A DNA stretch of 64,000 nt from Bacteriovoracaceae bacterium (lineage in GTDB: Bacteria; Bdellovibrionota; Bacteriovoracia; Bacteriovoracales; Bacteriovoracaceae): assembly GCA_020630335.1 (NCBI GenBank), contig JAHDBN010000012.1, forward strand, positions 1 to 64,000. The letters are read 5' to 3'. The notes beneath the pieces were generated by a model. It made no database searches and was not told the origin of the DNA. It worked only from the letters and a program-made list of their open reading frames with translations. The position numbers and the translations under genes were made by a program. The stretch's first letter is position 1; the number at the start of each line of letters is the position of its first letter. Positions 60,702 through 64,000 of the stretch are shown piece after piece.

Positions 60702-62861
60702 AGTTTTAAGACTTAAAGAAATTCGTCCTCTTTTTAAATCAACCTCTAAAACTCTCGCATTTACTTTTTGACCAATCTTTAAAATCTTAAATGGATCATC
60801 TACAAACTTATCGGCCATCTGTGAAACATGAATAAGTCCATTTTCTTTAATTCCAATATCGATAAAAGCTCCAAATTTAGTAATGTTCGTTACTATTCCA
60901 GGACACATATCACCTGTATGGATATCAGAGATTTTATTCAAATTATCTTTAAATTCAAATGCTTTAAACTCATCTCTAGGATCTTGCCTTGGAGCTCTTA
61001 AGCTGGAGAGAATATCTTGATGAGTAAAACTTCCTAGCTTTTCTTTTAAGCTTTGATCTTGTTCTAATTTATTAATGCTTTCTTGTGATTTTATAAGTTC
61101 TGAAAGTTTAATCTTATTTTTTGCGCACCAGTCCTGAATGATGGGATAACTTTCTGGGTGAATAAAAGTAGCATCTAGAGGATTCTCTCCATTATAAATT
61201 CTTAAAAACCCACCTGCTTGTTGGAATACTTTCTCTGAAAATCTAGAAACTTTTAAGAGCTCAGATCTTTTTTTAAATCCACCAATTTTTTCTCTATACT
61301 TTGTAATATTAGAAGAAACCTTTGGTCCGATTCCAGAGATATAAGAAAGTAAAGGAGCACTTGCTGTATTTAAGTCAACACCAACATAATTAACACAGTT
61401 TTCAATAGCAGTTTCTAAGGATTGTTTTAATTTAACTTGATTTACATCATGTTGGTATTGTCCTACCCCAATTGATTTAGGATCAATCTTTACAAGTTCT
61501 GCTAGAGGGTCTTGAAATCTTCTTGCAATGCTAATTGCTCCTCTCACGGTAGGATCCTTATCTGGAAACTCTTCTCTTGCAATCTCACTAGCCGAATAAA
61601 TGGAAGCACCATCTTCATTAACTAGCATAGTTTTAACATCTCCATTTTTAATTGAAGCTACCTCTGATTTCAGTAGAGCTAAGGTCTCTCTGCCATAGGT
61701 ACCATTTCCAATAGCAATATATTCAACATTAAATTTATGAATAATTCTAGAAATAGCATCAATTGATTTTTCTTTTTCGTTTCTTGGTGGGTGAGGATAA
61801 ATCACTGTATCCATCATAAATTCACCACTTTGATTTATGAGTGCAACTTTACACCCCGTTCTTACCCCAGGATCTATTCCAAGCACTGTTTTTGCACCCA
61901 AATAGGGTTGGAGCAAGAGATCTTTTAGATTAGTAGAAAAAACTTGTATGGCGGCTTCATCGGATAAAGACTTTAAATCACCCATCATTTCTAGTTCTAA
62001 TGAAGAGTGAATTCTTCTAGAGGAGAGTTTTAGTATCTCACTCATCATTTCATTGCATTTAGAAGTTTTAATCCAAGGATGAAATTTTTCTATTTGATTT
62101 GAGATAAGTTTTTTTTCAATTTCAATGCCAGCACTAAGAACTTTTTTATCCATCCCCCTTCTAATGGCTAAGTAGCGATGGCTTGTTTTAGGATTTTTTA
62201 GTTGGCTGATCTTTTGAGAGAACTCAAAATAGTCTTTATATTTATCATAATCACTAATTTCTTTAGCTTTTTTTCTCATAGATGAAGTGAGTAAAGACTC
62301 CTTTTTATAAATATCTCTCAGGGTTTCTTTAAGTGAAACATTTTGAGTAATTTCTTCAGTTAGTATAGCCATTAAGCCTGATGAGATGTCTTCATTTGTT
62401 TTTAAATGGTTGTTAAAAAAATCTTTAGAGAAATTCTTTAAGAAGTTTAAGTCATCAATTTGACTTGTTTTAAGCTTTAAGGCCAATGGAGCAAGACCGT
62501 TTTCTATTGCAGTTTGTGCTTTTGTTTTTCTTTTAGATTTAAAGGGAGCGTATAAATCATCTAAGATTTTAATTGTTTTTGCTTTTAATATATCTTTTTC
62601 TAGAGCAGGGGTAAGTTTATTATCTTCTTTTATTTTTTTTAGAATAAATTCTCTTCTTGCTTCTAAAGCAGTGAATCTTTTATGAAAATCTTGAATGGAA
62701 GCAATTTGAACTTCATCTAATCCTCCAGTGGCTTCTTTTCTATAACGAGTGATGAAAGGAATAGTACATTCTTCTTCTATTAATAACTTTAAAACATTTC
62801 TTATCTTGCTAGAGGGAAGTGAGGTGTTTTGTTCTATATAGCTTATGGATGTATGATTCAT
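60696..62861 (-). CDS. tex: RNA-binding S1-domain transcription accessory protein Tex
   Basis: A 721-residue protein of the Tex family. From N- to C-terminus are a helical N-domain, a YqgF/RNase H-like part (VLGIDPGVRTGCKVALI), helix-hairpin-helix units (LLSYISGIGPKVSSNITKYRE) and a C-terminal S1 domain (FGAFIDIGIKENGLIHVSQM). Tex influences transcription and RNA stability and resembles Spt6. Length is slightly shorter than E. coli Tex (773). It overlaps the preceding convergent gene by 6 nt. Confidence 0.95.
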   Translation of the reverse strand: MNHTSISYIEQNTSLPSSKIRNVLKLLIEEECTIPFITRYRKEATGGLDEVQIASIQDFHKRFTALEARREFILKKIKEDNKLTPALEKDILKAKTIKILDDLYAPFKSKRKTKAQTAIENGLAPLALKLKTSQIDDLNFLKNFSKDFFNNHLKTNEDISSGLMAILTEEITQNVSLKETLRDIYKKESLLTSSMRKKAKEISDYDKYKDYFEFSQKISQLKNPKTSHRYLAIRRGMDKKVLSAGIEIEKKLISNQIEKFHPWIKTSKCNEMMSEILKLSSRRIHSSLELEMMGDLKSLSDEAAIQVFSTNLKDLLLQPYLGAKTVLGIDPGVRTGCKVALINQSGEFMMDTVIYPHPPRNEKEKSIDAISRIIHKFNVEYIAIGNGTYGRETLALLKSEVASIKNGDVKTMLVNEDGASIYSASEIAREEFPDKDPTVRGAISIARRFQDPLAELVKIDPKSIGVGQYQHDVNQVKLKQSLETAIENCVNYVGVDLNTASAPLLSYISGIGPKVSSNITKYREKIGGFKKRSELLKVSRFSEKVFQQAGGFLRIYNGENPLDATFIHPESYPIIQDWCAKNKIKLSELIKSQESINKLEQDQSLKEKLGSFTHQDILSSLRAPRQDPRDEFKAFEFKDNLNKISDIHTGDMCPGIVTNITKFGAFIDIGIKENGLIHVSQMADKFVDDPFKILKIGQKVNARVLEVDLKRGRISLSLKTL

Positions 62862-62901
62862 AAGCTATATGTTATAAGATTTTTTATTTTTTTTTAAGCT
62901 A

Positions 62902-64000
62902 TTACTTTGGAACACATCCAATTCTTCTATCATGAGGGATGATAGAGCCACTCTGAGTAGCATTATCTGATGGATGAACGATTTTATATTCTTTTGGAAA
63001 AAATGGATCAGATAAAGAAGTGTGTGTGAAATATATTTTTTGAGCTGTCGGAAGCAGATCTCCATTTTCCATAGTTCCATCAGAATTTAAGATTTTCTGA
63101 GCTTGATTATTAAACTTCCAATACCATTTTTGATTAATCATTGATTTTGTAACTAATATAAAGTTTTGAGTTTCCTCTATTGGCGGAGTATATGGGCCAG
63201 GAAAAGTAATACTTTCTCTTTCTGCGATGTATAGAGCTTCTGTTATGACAGGATTAGGCAAATCACCTTGCAGAGTTTTTGCAAGTTCATGATACAACTC
63301 ATCAGCAGAGCTAAGATAGTCTCTTTCATCTAAACATCTTACAACTTGAGACTGGTTGTTTGGATTAACAAATATGGAATTAAGAATATGACCTAATACT
63401 TTTGGTTCTTCTTCTGTATCAGAACTAATAGGACGATTATGTAATTTGAAATCTACAAAGAGATCAGCATTTGTGTTTGAAATACCAAGCCTTTTTTCGA
63501 TTCCTTCTTGGATGAGCATAACACCTTCATTATTTCTAGAGAACTTGATATCTATTGGTGACCAAATAAGAAATTCAAGATCTAGGTATTGATAGAAAAA
63601 GTTTCTAAATCCCGGAGCACCATCTGTCACTCGGCAGGCTAAATTAGAAAGTGACGGGTCTATATCATTGATAGGGTTATGAATACTCCAAAAATAATTT
63701 ACTTCAACAGGCAGGTCAGGTCTATCAGGTTCTTGGTCAGTGGGACCTAGTGTCTTTGTACATTCATAATTATGAACGATGACGGTATCTGGGGCTTTCA
63801 CTCCTGATCCATTAGGTAGTGAAACCATTGTTTGCAAAGTGCTTGATGAGTCACCAGATGATCGTTCGAATAATGTAAGAATATAGTTAACATCGGTTCT
63901 TAACGCCGTTAAATCAACGATGATTTCGTCATTAGAGATAATAACTTCTAACTCTTCAGTTGTATTACGAACTTCATCTATGGCTTCTAAGACACAACCA
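62902..64000 (-). CDS. Unknown protein, 5' end beyond the right edge
   Basis: The frame reads open from the window edge to a stop at 62902; the N-terminus lies outside the window. At least ~366 residues are encoded (N-terminal part visible: AIDEVRNTTEELEVIISND...). The best part (PNGSGVKAPDTVIVHNYECTKTLGP...) is strand-rich with paired cysteines (ECT, ACRVTD, VRCLDE, IGCVPK) and no membrane helix, which suggests an exported or lipid-anchored protein. A TTG at 63837 is not the true start because coding continues upstream of it. No family recognised. Confidence 0.6.
   Translation of the reverse strand, partial: GCVLEAIDEVRNTTEELEVIISNDEIIVDLTALRTDVNYILTLFERSSGDSSSTLQTMVSLPNGSGVKAPDTVIVHNYECTKTLGPTDQEPDRPDLPVEVNYFWSIHNPINDIDPSLSNLACRVTDGAPGFRNFFYQYLDLEFLIWSPIDIKFSRNNEGVMLIQEGIEKRLGISNTNADLFVDFKLHNRPISSDTEEEPKVLGHILNSIFVNPNNQSQVVRCLDERDYLSSADELYHELAKTLQGDLPNPVITEALYIAERESITFPGPYTPPIEETQNFILVTKSMINQKWYWKFNNQAQKILNSDGTMENGDLLPTAQKIYFTHTSLSDPFFPKEYKIVHPSDNATQSGSIIPHDRRIGCVPK

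Noticed and set aside
1..64000. CRISPR arrays, insertion sequences, rRNA or tRNA genes
   Set aside because: No regularly spaced direct repeats, transposase or integrase frames, rRNA sequences or tRNA cloverleaves were recognised. The only tRNA-like end belongs to ssrA.

Overview
The window is AT-rich, densely coding DNA from a Gram-negative bacterium. It carries many signal peptides and lipoboxes, beta-barrel-like outer-membrane proteins, Tat and Sec export genes, a HiPIP, PilZ proteins and a TIGR03545/TIGR03546 pair. Coding regions are tightly packed with frequent 4-20 nt overlaps. The low GC, the many secreted proteins and peptidases, and the gluconeogenic enzymes (PckA, GlpX) fit a predatory Bdellovibrionota relative such as Bacteriovoracales. 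That assignment is inference: there is no rRNA gene in the window.

Layout. 0.1-3.9 kb: envelope proteins (a LysM protein, a Lys-rich protein, a barrel protein, a GKPDH-repeat protein with an Asp run, a lipoprotein). 3.9-7.9 kb: an accessory metal/sulfur block. A CsoR-family repressor, MerT-like and MerP-like proteins and an outer-membrane protein form a leftward operon. Divergent from it are an ETHE1-type persulfide dioxygenase and two YeeE/YedE half-transporters. A His-rich protein and a broken HupE gene follow, and the HupE remnant stops abruptly at the 3' end of the tmRNA gene ssrA (7915-8280). 8.3-12 kb: an anchored protein and an ABC-2 exporter. 12-18.5 kb: membrane proteins, EttA, a zinc-ribbon-like protein, an eIF1/YciH protein, a secreted protein with possible Cys-His catalytic residues, and a HiPIP. 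18.7-24.5 kb: pckA, pepN and a lipoprotein behind a near-consensus sigma-54 promoter. 24.6-33.3 kb: a conserved unknown, lipoate ligase, L33, a methyltransferase-like protein, a dockerin-like protein, Nth and an M28 peptidase. 33.3-43 kb: a HAD hydrolase, TIGR03546/TIGR03545, SerB, PgsA, PilZ, and a glpX-SRPBCC-yggS-rhodanese-rarA run. 43-54.6 kb: an oxygenase, metG, acetoacetyl-CoA synthetase, a 51-codon membrane protein, a MurG-like enzyme, a HAD (DUF2608-like) protein and a LysR regulator. 54.7-60.7 kb: queA-tgt-yajC-tatA-secD-secF. 60.7-64 kb: tex and a gene running off the right edge.

The most interesting region is the 3.9-7.9 kb block. One 30-bp intergenic region carries two face-to-face promoters. 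Each has a TATAAT box ending exactly 6 nt before its ATG, which predicts leaderless mRNAs in both directions, and a G-rich CsoR-type operator core lies between the boxes. A single CsoR-like repressor may therefore couple Mer-type metal handling to persulfide detoxification. The block ends at an ssrA junction, a classic integration site, with a decayed HupE gene. No integrase, CRISPR array, insertion sequence, rRNA or tRNA gene was seen, and no stretch over 300 bases lacks a gene.
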